A stretch of DNA of 64,000 bases from positions 1 through 64,000 of the forward strand of contig JALUWX010000002.1 in assembly GCA_027019265.1 (NCBI GenBank), given 5' to 3'. The notes below the pieces were generated by a model. That model ran no database searches. It saw only the letters and a list, made by a program, of their open reading frames with translations, and was not told where the DNA came from. How positions within the stretch are numbered: position 1 is the stretch's first letter; each line of letters starts with the position of its first letter. Shown piece by piece: positions 43,620-53,194 of this stretch. Source of the stretch: Phycisphaerales bacterium. Lineage in GTDB: Bacteria; Planctomycetota; Phycisphaerae; Phycisphaerales; UBA1924. Made by a program: the position numbers and the translations under genes.

Positions 43620-44248
43620 AGCCGCCCGAGATTGACCGCCCGCAGCCGACCGACGCCAACGCAAAGAAGCAGACAGGGAAGTCCATGCAGGACTGGTTCG
43701 GCGTCCTCGACGCCGAAGACGCATTGACGGCCGGTCGTCGGAAGGCGATCGAGCTGCTGCTGGCCGCGGGTGTAGGCGACGATTGGTGGGCGACGACTAT
43801 CGCGGTTGAACACGAGAAGGCCCGGGGCGCCGTTGAACGCGACGGCAAGCCTAAGGGCTACGCGATCTGCGTCACGAAGACTGTGGCGGTGCAGCTGGAG
43901 GACGTGTATGCGGCTTGGACCGATCCGGCTGCGCTAAGCGAGTGGTTCGGGCCAAAGTGCTCGGTCGAGTTGGCAGTTGGCGGGCGTTTCGAGAACGCCG
44001 ACGGCGATCGCGGGGAGTTCAAGCGTATCCGCGAGAACAAGGATCTTCGTTTCACCTGGGAGAACGCAGCACGCGGCGCCGGGAGCCTCGTGGATGTCGC
44101 ATTCGCGGCCAAGCCAAAGGGTAAGACCGGGATCACGATCAACCACTCTCGGATTCAGGGACGCCGCGACGCCGACGAGCTGCGCGAGTGCTGGGGAATC
44201 GCGATGGAGGGACTAAAGCAGATTCTCGAATCGGGAGCAGGGGCATGA
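43616..44248 (+). CDS. DUF4287 / SRPBCC (AHSA1-like) fusion protein
   Basis: 210 residues, overlapping tetR (ATGA) and the next gene (ATGA). Residues 20-80 (TGKSMQDWFGVLDAEDALTAGRRKAIELLLAAGVGDDWWATTIAVEHEKARG) resemble DUF4287. Residues 90-205 form an AHSA1-type START-like domain: VYAAWTDPAALSEWFGPKCSVELAVGGRFENADG and ITINHSRI. These domains bind hydrophobic ligands. The same kind of protein is encoded at 58.9 kb beside an ArsR regulator. Reading of both domains is by motif memory. Confidence 0.75.
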   Translation: MKPPEIDRPQPTDANAKKQTGKSMQDWFGVLDAEDALTAGRRKAIELLLAAGVGDDWWATTIAVEHEKARGAVERDGKPKGYAICVTKTVAVQLEDVYAAWTDPAALSEWFGPKCSVELAVGGRFENADGDRGEFKRIRENKDLRFTWENAARGAGSLVDVAFAAKPKGKTGITINHSRIQGRRDADELRECWGIAMEGLKQILESGAGA

Positions 44249-46281
44249 TCAAGAGCGTCTGCGCAGGTCTCCTTGTTACCGTTCTCGTCGCCGTGCTCCC
44301 ATCCAGAGCGCACGCGCAACGGAACGATGCAGCCGAGGCGTACTGTGCTCAGATCGCGGCTGCCGAGAAGTCGTTCCGCCTCAACGAGACCCGTGAACTG
44401 AGGCGCTGGCTGGATGCGTGCGAGTCGGCGCGACGCGGCTGGGAATGGGCACACCTGAGTTTGCTCGCGGATAGTTCGGCGCGTCACATCGTGACGCCCT
44501 ATGTGCCGATCCGCATCGAGATGAGCCCGGAGGGGGACCGAGTCGCCGTTGTTGAGGGATCGAGCGTGCGGATCCTGTCATGGCCGTCCCTTGAGGAGAT
44601 CCGTGTCCTTGACGGTCACACAGACGCGGTGTACCGCGCGGTGTTCAGTCCCGATGGTGGGCGTCTGCTGACGGTTGCACGCGATGTCACATCGCGCTGC
44701 TGGGATCTGGCGAGTGGCGAGGAGGTCGCCCGGATCGATCTCGCCAACCCGGCGATCGCAGCGGTCGCGTTCAGCCCGGACGGTCGGACGGCCGCCACAT
44801 GCGCATGGGAACGCGACGAGTCCGGGCAGGTGCACGGACTTGTGTGGATCTGGGATCCGGCGACCGGTGAGGTCATGGTCCGTCGAAGGATTGGTGTGAA
44901 GCCGTTGAGTTCGATAGCGTTTCTGCCGGACGGCTCGGGGCTGGTCGCGGGCTCGTGGGACTTCGTTGTCCACCTGCTCGATACCGACGCGAATGAGCGG
45001 ATCCGCTTTGAGCTCCCGGACGAGGGCATCTACAACGCGGTGGACGACATCGCGGTGAGCCCAGACGGCTCGTTGGTCGCCGCCGCCTCGAAGGACCGAA
45101 CGGTTCGTGTCTTCGCAACAGAGAGTGGCGATTTGGTCGCCTCGCTCCGCGGGCACGCCGGGTACGTGCAGGGCGTTTCCTTCTCGCCCGACGGTGCTTG
45201 GCTTGCGAGTTGCTCGATCGACACGACCGTGAGGCTCTGGAATACCCGGGACTGGTCACTCCAACACACGCTGCGTGGGCCGAAGGACACGATTCGTGGC
45301 ACCGCATGGTCCAAGGATGGCGGAGCGGTTGTGGCGTGTTCTCTCGACCAAGGTCTCTGGGTGTGGAACACCGACGCCAGTGACGACGCGGCCACAATCA
45401 TCGAAACAAGGGTCGATGGTATCTACACGTGCGAGTTCGCACCCAATGCCAGAGACATCGCCGTGGCGTGCTACGACGGACGGATGCGCCTCTTCAACTC
45501 CCACACCGGCGAGCTGCGCCGTGAATGGACAGCCCACCCCGAGTCGTCATGTCACACCGCAGAGTACAGCGCTGACGGATCCCGCCTCGTCACCGGATCC
45601 TGGGACAAGACCGCCCGTGTGTGGAATCCCTCTGACGGCTCGCTCATCGCAACCCTCGACACGGGCGGGGGTGTGCGCAGCGCCGCCATTTCGCCGGACG
45701 GTACACACGCCGCGACGTCGGGCGCAAACCTCCAGGTCTGGGACATCGACGGTGTCGTCCGGATGCACGAGATCGGAGTCGAAGGCGCCAAGCCGGCGCG
45801 TCTCGCGTTCTCGCGGGACGGCAATGGGTTGGCCGTCCCCTGGTCGGACGGGGTCACACGTCTGTACGACGTGCAGACGGGGGAGATGAACAAGGCCTTT
45901 GAGGGCGCGGGCACAGCGGTCGAGACCGTGGCGTTCTCGCCCGCCGGGAATGTCGTCATCACCGGCGACAACGCTGGCGTCGTCCGTGCGTTCGACACCG
46001 CGAGTGGGGAACGTATCTTCGAGACGGATACGGGTGGGCGTGCAGTCAACCGCGTTGCGTGCTCAGGGAACCGCGTTGCCGTCGCGACCGACCAGCTCTG
46101 GATCCTCGATCTCGCCGACGGCCGCATCGTCTTCGGCACCGCCCCGCTCACCGACACGCTCTGGGAACTCGATTGGGATTCCCGTGGTGAGCGGCTAGCG
46201 CTGTGTTCCATGGGAGGCGTTGTCAAGATTCTAGAGACAACAAACACTGAATGGCCCGCGCACGCGGGCACTGGAGAGTAA
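44245..46281 (+). CDS. Secreted WD40-repeat protein
   Basis: 678 residues from ATG 44245, overlapping the previous stop. A clean signal peptide (MIKSVCAGLLVTVLVAVLPSRAHA) ends at residue 24. A helical linker (about 30-70) is followed by two WD40 propellers with about fourteen blades, for example AVYRAVFSPDGGRLLTVARDVTSRCWD, VQGVSFSPDGAWLASCSIDTTVRLWN and YSADGSRLVTGSWDKTARVWN. It is related in style to the kinase propeller at 23 kb but lacks a kinase. Role unknown; a periplasmic scaffold is likely. Confidence 0.85.
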   Translation: MIKSVCAGLLVTVLVAVLPSRAHAQRNDAAEAYCAQIAAAEKSFRLNETRELRRWLDACESARRGWEWAHLSLLADSSARHIVTPYVPIRIEMSPEGDRVAVVEGSSVRILSWPSLEEIRVLDGHTDAVYRAVFSPDGGRLLTVARDVTSRCWDLASGEEVARIDLANPAIAAVAFSPDGRTAATCAWERDESGQVHGLVWIWDPATGEVMVRRRIGVKPLSSIAFLPDGSGLVAGSWDFVVHLLDTDANERIRFELPDEGIYNAVDDIAVSPDGSLVAAASKDRTVRVFATESGDLVASLRGHAGYVQGVSFSPDGAWLASCSIDTTVRLWNTRDWSLQHTLRGPKDTIRGTAWSKDGGAVVACSLDQGLWVWNTDASDDAATIIETRVDGIYTCEFAPNARDIAVACYDGRMRLFNSHTGELRREWTAHPESSCHTAEYSADGSRLVTGSWDKTARVWNPSDGSLIATLDTGGGVRSAAISPDGTHAATSGANLQVWDIDGVVRMHEIGVEGAKPARLAFSRDGNGLAVPWSDGVTRLYDVQTGEMNKAFEGAGTAVETVAFSPAGNVVITGDNAGVVRAFDTASGERIFETDTGGRAVNRVACSGNRVAVATDQLWILDLADGRIVFGTAPLTDTLWELDWDSRGERLALCSMGGVVKILETTNTEWPAHAGTGE

Positions 46282-46286
46282 AACCT

Positions 46287-46691
46287 ATGCCCGAGTTCAA
46301 CATCCTTGCTGTGATCGCCGCTTCTGTCGGGAGCTTCCTGCTCGGCGGTGTCTGGTATTCAGCGATCTTCCAGAAGCCATGGGCCCGCGAGGCATGGGGG
46401 CCGCTCGAAGAGAGCCATCGTCCGAAGCCGAAGCACCCGGGCGTGGTGTTCGGGGTCAGCTTCGTGCTCATTTTCATCGCCGCACTCGTCTTTGCGGTCT
46501 TTCTCGGGCCCGCACCCGAGCTTGGTTTCGCGATCGGTGCCGGTGCGTCGGCGGGACTCTGTTGGGTTGCGACCAGCTTCGGCGTCAACTACCTCTTCTG
46601 CGGGCGCAGTGCCAAACTCTGGCTTATCGATGCAGGATACAACACGCTTCAGTTCACGCTGTTCGGGCTCGTGCTCGGGTTGTGGCACTGA
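46287..46691 (+). CDS. DUF1761 membrane protein
   Basis: 134 residues from ATG 46287 (GGAG nine bases upstream). It has four hydrophobic segments: ILAVIAASVGSFLLGGVWYSAIF (about 5-27), FGVSFVLIFIAALVFAVFLG (about 57-76), LGFAIGAGASAGLCWVATSF and LQFTLFGLVLGLW. The GGVWYSAIFQKPW motif is typical of DUF1761. Function unknown. Fourth gene of the TetR operon, five bases after the WD40 gene. Confidence 0.8.
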   Translation: MPEFNILAVIAASVGSFLLGGVWYSAIFQKPWAREAWGPLEESHRPKPKHPGVVFGVSFVLIFIAALVFAVFLGPAPELGFAIGAGASAGLCWVATSFGVNYLFCGRSAKLWLIDAGYNTLQFTLFGLVLGLWH

Positions 46692-46712
46692 ATCCAACAG
46701 GGAGTGAAAACC

Positions 46713-48065
46713 ATGTTCCATCGAACGATTGCCGTTGCGTTGTGTATGCTCAGCACGACCGCGGACGCTCAAGACACGAACGGTCATGAATCGCAAGCAA
46801 ACGACTCAATCGCGTTGTTTCTGGAGTCGATCCAGGGTGAATGGGAAGCCGAACTCCCGGTACCGGACGACACGATGCTATCAATCAGATTCAGCGTTGA
46901 GTCCGGGCCGACGTCAAACTCTGGCGTCTGGCGCACCACAATCAAACGAGAGAGTGCGTGGGAACTCCACGCACTTGCGTATCTCTGGTGTGATTATACG
47001 AGAGATTGGCATTTCGCCCAGACGCTTGCGGACGATGTGGCGGGTGACGGGACGTTGTGCCTCCTCGATGATGACCACCTTCGTGCTGACTGGTTGGCGA
47101 ACAGCCCCGATGGCACGCCCAATCACCGCTTCCTGGACATGCTCCGGACCGAGGACAGCTTGCGCTTTATAGTCCTAGATGCGTCGGACCCGAGCAACAA
47201 GAATGCTGTTCTCGATGTCTCGTACACGCGCCGGCTACCCGACGCACCGCTGTATTTTGCCGCGACGGTGGACGGGAACTCGGACATCTGGGTTTTCACG
47301 GATGGGGAATCGCGCCGGCTGACGACAGACCCAGGTCTCGACAACTGGCCGGTCCCGTCGCCCGACGGGCGCTGGGTCGCATTTCAGTCACAACGTGATG
47401 GGAGTTACGACATCTTCGTGATGCCGTCCGACGGCAGTGCTCCCCCACGCAAGCTCGCTTCAGGCCCGTCACACGACGGGCTCCCCGTCTGGTCCCCCGA
47501 CTCGTCTGAGATCGCATTCTTCTCCAACCGCGGCTTGCCCGAGCCCGAGCCGCGCACACTTCCCGGACATATCTACCGGGTGAGCCTCGACGGCACCGGG
47601 CTTAAGCGATTGACCGACGAACCGATGGGTTCAACGGTCGGCCCGAGTTCATGGAGTCCGGACGGGAGGTCGTTGCTCCTCAGCCGTCGTAACGAAGAAA
47701 CTGGCCTCGACATCTACCGACTCGATCTTGAGACAGGAACCGAGCATCGGCTCACACGGTCACCCGAGGACGAATACGGCGCGCAGTATTCGCCGGACGG
47801 GAGCCGGATCACATACTACTTGGAGACCGACGAGCACTGTGATGTAGCAATTTCAGACTACGAGGGAACAGAGCGCACAGTCCTCACCAATGACCCCGGC
47901 TGGCATTACGTTCAGGGATGGTCACCTGATGGGGCCTGGGTGGCTGTTCTGTCCTATTCGCCGGACTACACCGAGTCCACGAGCCGAGCCATTCACGTCA
48001 AGAGCGGGCAGTTGGTAACGACGGCAGTTGTGCCTGGGGCACGTGAGTTCAGATGGGGAAATTAG
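46713..48065 (+). CDS. Secreted TolB-like beta-propeller (PD40 repeats)
   Basis: 450 residues from ATG 46713 (GGGAG upstream; a GTG at 46704 is too close to it). Signal peptide FHRTIAVALCMLSTTADAQ. Residues 25-165 form an N-terminal domain beginning LFLESIQGEWEAELPVPD, which resembles lipocalin-like or DUF1579-type domains. PD40 blades follow (DNWPVPSPDGRWVAFQSQRDGSYDIFVM, GLPVWSPDSSEIAFFSNRG and others). Last gene of the TetR operon, ending just before the recombinase fragment. It probably binds or senses something in the periplasm. Confidence 0.8.
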   Translation: MFHRTIAVALCMLSTTADAQDTNGHESQANDSIALFLESIQGEWEAELPVPDDTMLSIRFSVESGPTSNSGVWRTTIKRESAWELHALAYLWCDYTRDWHFAQTLADDVAGDGTLCLLDDDHLRADWLANSPDGTPNHRFLDMLRTEDSLRFIVLDASDPSNKNAVLDVSYTRRLPDAPLYFAATVDGNSDIWVFTDGESRRLTTDPGLDNWPVPSPDGRWVAFQSQRDGSYDIFVMPSDGSAPPRKLASGPSHDGLPVWSPDSSEIAFFSNRGLPEPEPRTLPGHIYRVSLDGTGLKRLTDEPMGSTVGPSSWSPDGRSLLLSRRNEETGLDIYRLDLETGTEHRLTRSPEDEYGAQYSPDGSRITYYLETDEHCDVAISDYEGTERTVLTNDPGWHYVQGWSPDGAWVAVLSYSPDYTESTSRAIHVKSGQLVTTAVVPGAREFRWGN

Positions 48066-48182
48066 CTCAGTTGCGAGTATCGACTATCGAGGGGACAGCT
48101 ACCTCTGTGCGGCGTACTTGCACCTTTGATTGAGCAGTCGGTGTTTGTCGGTAGAGAAGCCACGGCATAACCGTATTTTCGC

Positions 48183-48262
48183 GGTGAAATCAGAATCCGT
48201 GTTTCCGGCCCCCAAAGGCCGATCTGAGCGGCAAAAAGTTCAACTGGAGTTCTGTCACCCCG
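48183..48262 (+). repeat. Recurrent boundary repeat R1
   Basis: 80 bases from GGTGAAATCAGAATCCG to CTGTCACCCCG. It aligns without gaps to R2 (53488-53567, about 67 of 80 identical by hand) and to R4 (60460-60533); R3 at 58050 shares the right half. After CACCCCG it continues into the recombinase 3' fragment. Likely the conserved end of an attachment site. Confidence 0.8.
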
Positions 48263-48368
48263 ATTTTTCGAGAGATCAAGCCCTTCGACGAGCACGTCGA
48301 AGGGCTTTCTCATTGTGGGGACGAGGTTTGTGCCGTCGAGGCGGCAGTTCAAACAGACGATTTCGAGG
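48253..48368 (-). pseudogene. Truncated copy of the serine recombinase 3' end
   Basis: The minus-strand frame encodes LEIVCLNCRLDGTNLVPTMRKPFDVLVEGLDLSK followed by NRGD, nearly identical to the last 40 residues of the recombinase at 16206-17696, and then runs on into the R1 repeat. Everything upstream of IVCLN is missing. It marks the second end of the 32-kb element or a lost recombinase gene. Confidence 0.85.
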
Positions 48369-48379
48369 CCCACCGGATG

Positions 48380-48403
48380 CGAGATCGGACGGTTCCGATC
48401 TCG
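48380..48403. terminator. Perfect 10-bp hairpin beyond the recombinase fragment
   Basis: CGAGATCGGA-CGGT-TCCGATCTCG, followed on the plus strand by AGTTTTA. It can end transcription arriving from the TetR operon. The 230 bases up to the adaptor-gene stop at 48634 show no gene. Confidence 0.6.
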
Positions 48404-48633
48404 AGTTTTATACCTCTACATTCTCTTCCAGCGCTCTGACCTGATGTGGAAGGAACGCTCTCTGTCGGAAATCATACTGCTCGGACATCGTTAGCCTTGG
48501 GTCGAATCTTGCATCGTGCCACGGTTCCGCCGGCTCGATGGAGTCGCAGACGCGGTCTGATAAAGGGGGCGCGCAGGCCGTGTTCGAATAAATGCGGCGA
48601 GCACAACCATGTTCTCATGCCCAACCGGCACAA

Positions 48634-50025
48634 TCAGTGTTGTGCCCGATCGTCACTGACCCGGACACCGTCATGCAGGTCACTGCCGGGCGCGATCACG
48701 ACAACCGCCGCGTCATCCAACCCGTTGACGACCTGAGCCTGCGCGTCGTTCACCAATCCGATCGTGATCGGTGTGAGCCGTGCCCGCCCACCACGCACCG
48801 TGAATACCCGCCACCCTCCGTCGTCTCCTCGGAACAATGCCGAGCGGGGTACGATCACTGTCCGGTCAGCCTCGGCAGTATGAACGCGCACACGAACACG
48901 GTACTCGGCACCGACCGACCGGGTTTGTGCGCGCAAGCTGTCCATTGCCTTGTCGTCAAACGAAACGGTCACCCACACGCGCTGTTCTTCGACACCAAGC
49001 GACGAAAGCTTGGTGAAAGCGGTTGGATCGACCCGGGAGACCGTCGCGGGCAACGCCGACCCGTCCGCCAGCAGCCCGAACACTTCCGCACGATCGCCGA
49101 CCGAGACCTCCACCGCGTCCTGTGTCAGCAGATCTACTTTCGCTTCCAGGCGGGACAGGTCACCGACCTCGATCAGCGGTGTTCCCCCCGTGAGCAACCG
49201 TTCGTCCGTGACATATCGCTCGAGCACAACGCCATCGATCGGAGACTTCACCCGCTCGGTCGCGTCGCCGAGCCTCAACTCGGCCTCGGCGAGCTGCGCG
49301 TGGCTGGCCGCGAGTTGTTGCTCGATCGATCCGCGGTAAATCCCTTTGAGTTCGATGAGTTCGGTCACCGCATTCGGGTACAGATTCACCACCTCTTCGA
49401 TGACGCGCGTGGCCGCAAGCAGAAACCGCTGGTAGCTCAGGTCGACACCCGCGGCGGCAGCGTCGGTACGGGCCTTCTGGAGTTCCAGAGCGTTGGCGGC
49501 GTCTTCCGAGTTCAGTCGCTCGATGCTCTGCTTTTGCAGTTCCGCAAAGTCGAACCGGACCTTGCTGGATTCGACACGCTTCTGCGATGCCTCAACCACA
49601 GACGCCATCAAACGGGTGAGATCGGCTGCCTCACGCAGCGCCGTTTTTTCGAGTTTGTCGTACGCGTTGAGCTCCAGTCTGACCTTGTTGCCCTCGACAG
49701 CGGCCTTGGCCTGCGCCACTGCAAGCGAGAGCGGCTTCGTATCAAGTACGGCCAACGCTTGCCCGCTTTTGACAGGCTCGCCGATCTCAGGACCGACGCT
49801 GAGCACCCGCCCGTCCACCGGCATCGAGATCGTGAGCCGGGCCTCGTCAGGCAGACTCGTCCGCCCGCGGTCCTCGACAAACGCGATGATCTGCCCGGTG
49901 CTCGCCTCGCTCGTCTGCACAGCAACCCTGCTGCCGCGAAGGGCGAGAGCGAGCACAGCGAGAACGACCAGAGCGGGGAGAGCCCAGAGCAGCACCCGAC
50001 CGGTTCGTACTTGTCTATTCATCAC
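48634..50025 (-). CDS. Membrane-fusion (HlyD/MacA-type) adaptor of an ABC exporter
   Basis: 463 residues. An N-terminal anchor (VLLWALPALVVLAVLALALRG, about 11-31) is followed by a lipoyl/barrel-sandwich half (MPVDGRVLSVGPEIGEPVKSGQALAVLD), a long coiled coil (about 105-265) and the second lipoyl half (VKSPIDGVVLERYVTDERLLTGGTPLIEVGDLSRLEAKVDLL). The C-terminal beta-barrel ends with VVVIAPGSDLHDGVRV. It bridges the inner membrane ABC permease to an outer membrane channel. The start lies at the permease stop with a one-base overlap. Confidence 0.85.
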   Translation of the reverse strand: MMNRQVRTGRVLLWALPALVVLAVLALALRGSRVAVQTSEASTGQIIAFVEDRGRTSLPDEARLTISMPVDGRVLSVGPEIGEPVKSGQALAVLDTKPLSLAVAQAKAAVEGNKVRLELNAYDKLEKTALREAADLTRLMASVVEASQKRVESSKVRFDFAELQKQSIERLNSEDAANALELQKARTDAAAAGVDLSYQRFLLAATRVIEEVVNLYPNAVTELIELKGIYRGSIEQQLAASHAQLAEAELRLGDATERVKSPIDGVVLERYVTDERLLTGGTPLIEVGDLSRLEAKVDLLTQDAVEVSVGDRAEVFGLLADGSALPATVSRVDPTAFTKLSSLGVEEQRVWVTVSFDDKAMDSLRAQTRSVGAEYRVRVRVHTAEADRTVIVPRSALFRGDDGGWRVFTVRGGRARLTPITIGLVNDAQAQVVNGLDDAAVVVIAPGSDLHDGVRVSDDRAQH

Positions 50026-52427
50026 TACTCCTTCACGCCGAGGGCGTCGAGCACATTCATCCTCTTGATTAGTGCATACACCACGCGGTACGCCAAGACC
50101 GTGAACACAAACGCCAGCATGAGCGACATCACCCAGTTGATCCGGGGAACGTGGACCATCATCCGAAAGAGATCATTGGCGATCTGGTCAGACAGCCCGT
50201 TGAGCAAGGCCACCCCGAGCGGCAAGCCGAGCGCCGCACCGATCATATTCACCAGGATGATCTCACGAAACAGCATCGATCCGATTTCCCGTGGCTGATA
50301 CCCCAGCACACGAAAAGTCGCTAGTTCTCGGCGTCTATCTTTCAGCGACATGAGCGCCCCGTTGAGGATCGTTCCGAGGAAAATCACCGCCGCGAAACCA
50401 ATCATTACATAGGTAACGGAACCGAGTTTTTGAATCAACTCCTCATTGAGCTGTTCCTTCTGCCTCCCGATGTCAGAAAAAGTTGCGACCTCAGACGACT
50501 CACGCACACGCCGGAAAAATGCGCGACGTTGCTGCCTGTCAGGGGTGCCGCGAAGTTGTATCGATGTGACGGCGTTATGCTGACCGACCAGTTCCGACAG
50601 AAAGTCGAGGCTTGTGTACATCGTCTGTGTGCCGAACGCGCTGTCGGCGATCCCGGCAACGAAAACGGAATGCTCGCGTTGCTCGCCCCGCGACGGTCGA
50701 AACACGAACCGGTCCCCAACACGCAGCCCGAGTTGCTCGCTCATCCGTTTGGGCATCAGGACACCGAACGAGGGGATGCGCAGGCGCTGTTCGCCCGCAT
50801 CGTGCGGTACCGTAAGCACCGATCCCGGCGCGAGGCCCGAGATCACCGCCTGTTTGCGCGCCGGACCGAATGATGCTTCGCCTTCCAGCTCCAAACGCCC
50901 CTCGGCGTCGGAGATCCCGGATATCCGCCGTGCCTCATCGATCGCGCTGTCCTCGACCGGATCGTGCAGCACGAGTTCGTAGTTGCTCTTGACCACGTTG
51001 TTGAACTGGAAATCGACCATGTGGTGCAGCGAAGAACGCATCCCCAACGCTGCAAAGACTATCGCCGATCCACTACCGGCCGCCACAAGCCCGATCGCCG
51101 ATCGCACCCGGTTGCGGAACACGTTGCGGAGTACGAGTTGCCAGCCGAACCCGAGCCGTTTCCAGAACGCGCCCCATCGCTCGAGAACGATGCGGCCGGC
51201 GCTCTCGGGCGGCTTTGGGCGCATCGCCTCGCCGGCCGTGAGCAGGCGCACACGGCGCACACCGTAGAGCGTGCCCAGCACCGCGCTCCCGGTCGAGACC
51301 AATAGCCCGATCGTGAACAACGCGGGATGTGCATGGTTGATGAGATTCGGGAAGTTGAAGAAGGAGCGGTACATCCCCGTCATCCCGCCCGCCAGCACAT
51401 AACCCAGCGCACAACCTAGCACCCCGCCAAGCAAACCCACAACCAGTCCGTAAGCGATGAAATGCGCAAAGATGTGCCGCCCCGGTACACCAATCGCCTT
51501 AAGCGTTCCAATGACCGTTCGCTGTTGATCACTCATCCGCACCATGAGCACATTGAGCACAAGTGCCGCCACCAACAAGAAAATTGACGGAAGAACACCG
51601 CCCATTGTCCGCAGCCCGCCGATCTCCGTATCGAGTGTCATCGCGCTCAGCTGTTCACCGATCGGTGTGCGAGAGAGTACGCCATACGAAGCCAGACGAT
51701 CGGCGACAGTATCCATCACCGGACGCGGATCAGCTTTGAACCCCGGTGTAACGGACCCGACAACGCTGTTGCATGCCCCGTGCAGATCAAATACATCCTC
51801 GGCGTATGTGCGTTTAATCCAGACCGCCCCGTAGATCTCCGGGTCGGGCGCAACAGCCCCGGGCGGCGTGAGGTAGGTCGTCTCGGCAGAGATCGCCGTC
51901 CCCACAACATGCACCGTCCTGTTCTGCCCCCCGAGGATAAGACCGATCACGCTTCCGGGCACAAGCCCGTGCGCCGCCGCGAATCGCTCCGAGATGATCG
52001 CCTCATTGTCGCGGCGGTCCGTGAAGTACGACCCCTGCCGCAGGGTGATGTCGTCGAGCACAGCCCGACGAACATCGGGCATCGAGATGACAAGGGCGCC
52101 GACCGGGCGGTCCGGGTCGATCCCACGTTTGGGCTCACCTGCCGAGCTGACCATCGCCGGGAAAACGATCCGTTCGCGCAGCCGCGAGACGCCCGAGAGT
52201 TTTCCGAGTCGTGTCACCTCTGCCTCCGGAGCCTGCTTCAGCGAGACCCAGAAATCCGTCATCTGGCATCGGGCAAAGAACGCGTCGCGCGCCCGGTCCA
52301 GGTTGAGGTAGGTCCCCATCATCCCGACAAGGCACCCCACGCCGATCGCGCTGATCGCGACCACGGCCGCGAGCATGCCACGAGCCCGCACGAGGTCGCG
52401 CCGGAGTTTAATGTGCAGGACGCTCAC
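50025..52427 (-). CDS. ABC transporter permease, FtsX/MacB-type with two FtsX domains
   Basis: 800 residues. The N-terminal helix (MLAAVVAISAIGVGCLVGMMGTYLNL) is followed by a large periplasmic domain, three helices (about 270-395: LPSIFLLVAALVLNVLMVRMSDQQRTVIGTLKAIG and following), another amphipathic part (NVFRNRVRSAIGLVAAGSGSAIVFAALGM) and a final FtsX core (YVMIGFAAVIFLGTILNGALMSLKDRRRELATFRVLGYQPREI to VYALIKRMNVLDALGVKE). The start overlaps the ATPase stop by four bases. With the ATPase and adaptor it forms a MacAB-like exporter or lipoprotein/antibiotic efflux pump. Confidence 0.9.
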   Translation of the reverse strand: MSVLHIKLRRDLVRARGMLAAVVAISAIGVGCLVGMMGTYLNLDRARDAFFARCQMTDFWVSLKQAPEAEVTRLGKLSGVSRLRERIVFPAMVSSAGEPKRGIDPDRPVGALVISMPDVRRAVLDDITLRQGSYFTDRRDNEAIISERFAAAHGLVPGSVIGLILGGQNRTVHVVGTAISAETTYLTPPGAVAPDPEIYGAVWIKRTYAEDVFDLHGACNSVVGSVTPGFKADPRPVMDTVADRLASYGVLSRTPIGEQLSAMTLDTEIGGLRTMGGVLPSIFLLVAALVLNVLMVRMSDQQRTVIGTLKAIGVPGRHIFAHFIAYGLVVGLLGGVLGCALGYVLAGGMTGMYRSFFNFPNLINHAHPALFTIGLLVSTGSAVLGTLYGVRRVRLLTAGEAMRPKPPESAGRIVLERWGAFWKRLGFGWQLVLRNVFRNRVRSAIGLVAAGSGSAIVFAALGMRSSLHHMVDFQFNNVVKSNYELVLHDPVEDSAIDEARRISGISDAEGRLELEGEASFGPARKQAVISGLAPGSVLTVPHDAGEQRLRIPSFGVLMPKRMSEQLGLRVGDRFVFRPSRGEQREHSVFVAGIADSAFGTQTMYTSLDFLSELVGQHNAVTSIQLRGTPDRQQRRAFFRRVRESSEVATFSDIGRQKEQLNEELIQKLGSVTYVMIGFAAVIFLGTILNGALMSLKDRRRELATFRVLGYQPREIGSMLFREIILVNMIGAALGLPLGVALLNGLSDQIANDLFRMMVHVPRINWVMSLMLAFVFTVLAYRVVYALIKRMNVLDALGVKE

Positions 52428-53194
52428 CAGTTGATCTCGTCGACTCCGACCCGTTTCCGGTTCACCCCGCTCGAACGGATTACGCCCGAACCGAGCCTCG
52501 CAATGCGGTGCCCGAGCCGGGCGACGCTTTCGTTATGCGTGATGATCACGACCGTTGTATCCAGCTGCTTGTTGAGATCGATCAATGTCTTGAGCACGGC
52601 TTTTCCCGTCTCGGCGTCGAGCGCCCCGGTCGGCTCATCGCACAAGAGCAGGGTGGGTTTCTTCCCCAGCGCCCGGGCGATCGACACCCGCTGTTGCTGT
52701 CCGCCCGAGAGCTGGGCCGGGAAGTAGCCGGCCCGGTCATCCATCTGCACCCAACGCAGGGCTTCGAGCGGGTCCATCGGGTCTTTGACCAACTCGGTCG
52801 CAACGCGCACATTCTCGAGGCTCGTCAGCGTGGGCACGAGGTTGTAGAACTGGAAGACGAACCCCACCTCATGCCGCCGAAAGTCGGTCAGCTGCGCATC
52901 GCTCATCGCCGAGATGTCGCGGTTGCCGTAAAAGATCTGGCCCCTTGTCGGGCGGTCGATCCCGCCGATCATATTGAGCAGCGTCGTCTTCCCGGAACCC
53001 GACGGCCCGAGAACAACCGTCACCAGCCCGCGCTCGATATCGAGATCGACACCTTGCAGCACCCTCGTCTCAACCTCGCCACAGACATACGACTTCTGCA
53101 CCTCGGCCAAACGAACCGCCACGCTCTTGTCGTTGCTAATGCCCTTTGATTCTCGCCCTATGTCGAATGTGGCCATCAGAACCCCAGAACTCAT
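52424..53194 (-). CDS. ABC transporter ATP-binding protein (MacB/LolD type)
   Basis: 256 residues from ATG 53194; an internal ATG at 53176 is possible. Walker A GPSGSGKTTLLN (about 63-74), Q-loop FVFQFYNLVPTLTSLENV, ABC signature LSGGQQQRVSIARAL (about 163-177), Walker B LLLCDEPTGALD and H-loop VVIITHN. All motifs are intact. The start overlaps the stop of the truncated sigma-factor fragment (ATGA). It energises the permease encoded directly downstream. Confidence 0.9.
   Translation of the reverse strand: MSSGVLMATFDIGRESKGISNDKSVAVRLAEVQKSYVCGEVETRVLQGVDLDIERGLVTVVLGPSGSGKTTLLNMIGGIDRPTRGQIFYGNRDISAMSDAQLTDFRRHEVGFVFQFYNLVPTLTSLENVRVATELVKDPMDPLEALRWVQMDDRAGYFPAQLSGGQQQRVSIARALGKKPTLLLCDEPTGALDAETGKAVLKTLIDLNKQLDTTVVIITHNESVARLGHRIARLGSGVIRSSGVNRKRVGVDEINW

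Noticed and set aside
16206-48368. Complete self-transmissible ICE
   Set aside because: Relaxase and coupling ATPase are present, but no VirB4-like ATPase, VirB6/8/9/10 proteins or pilin gene is seen.
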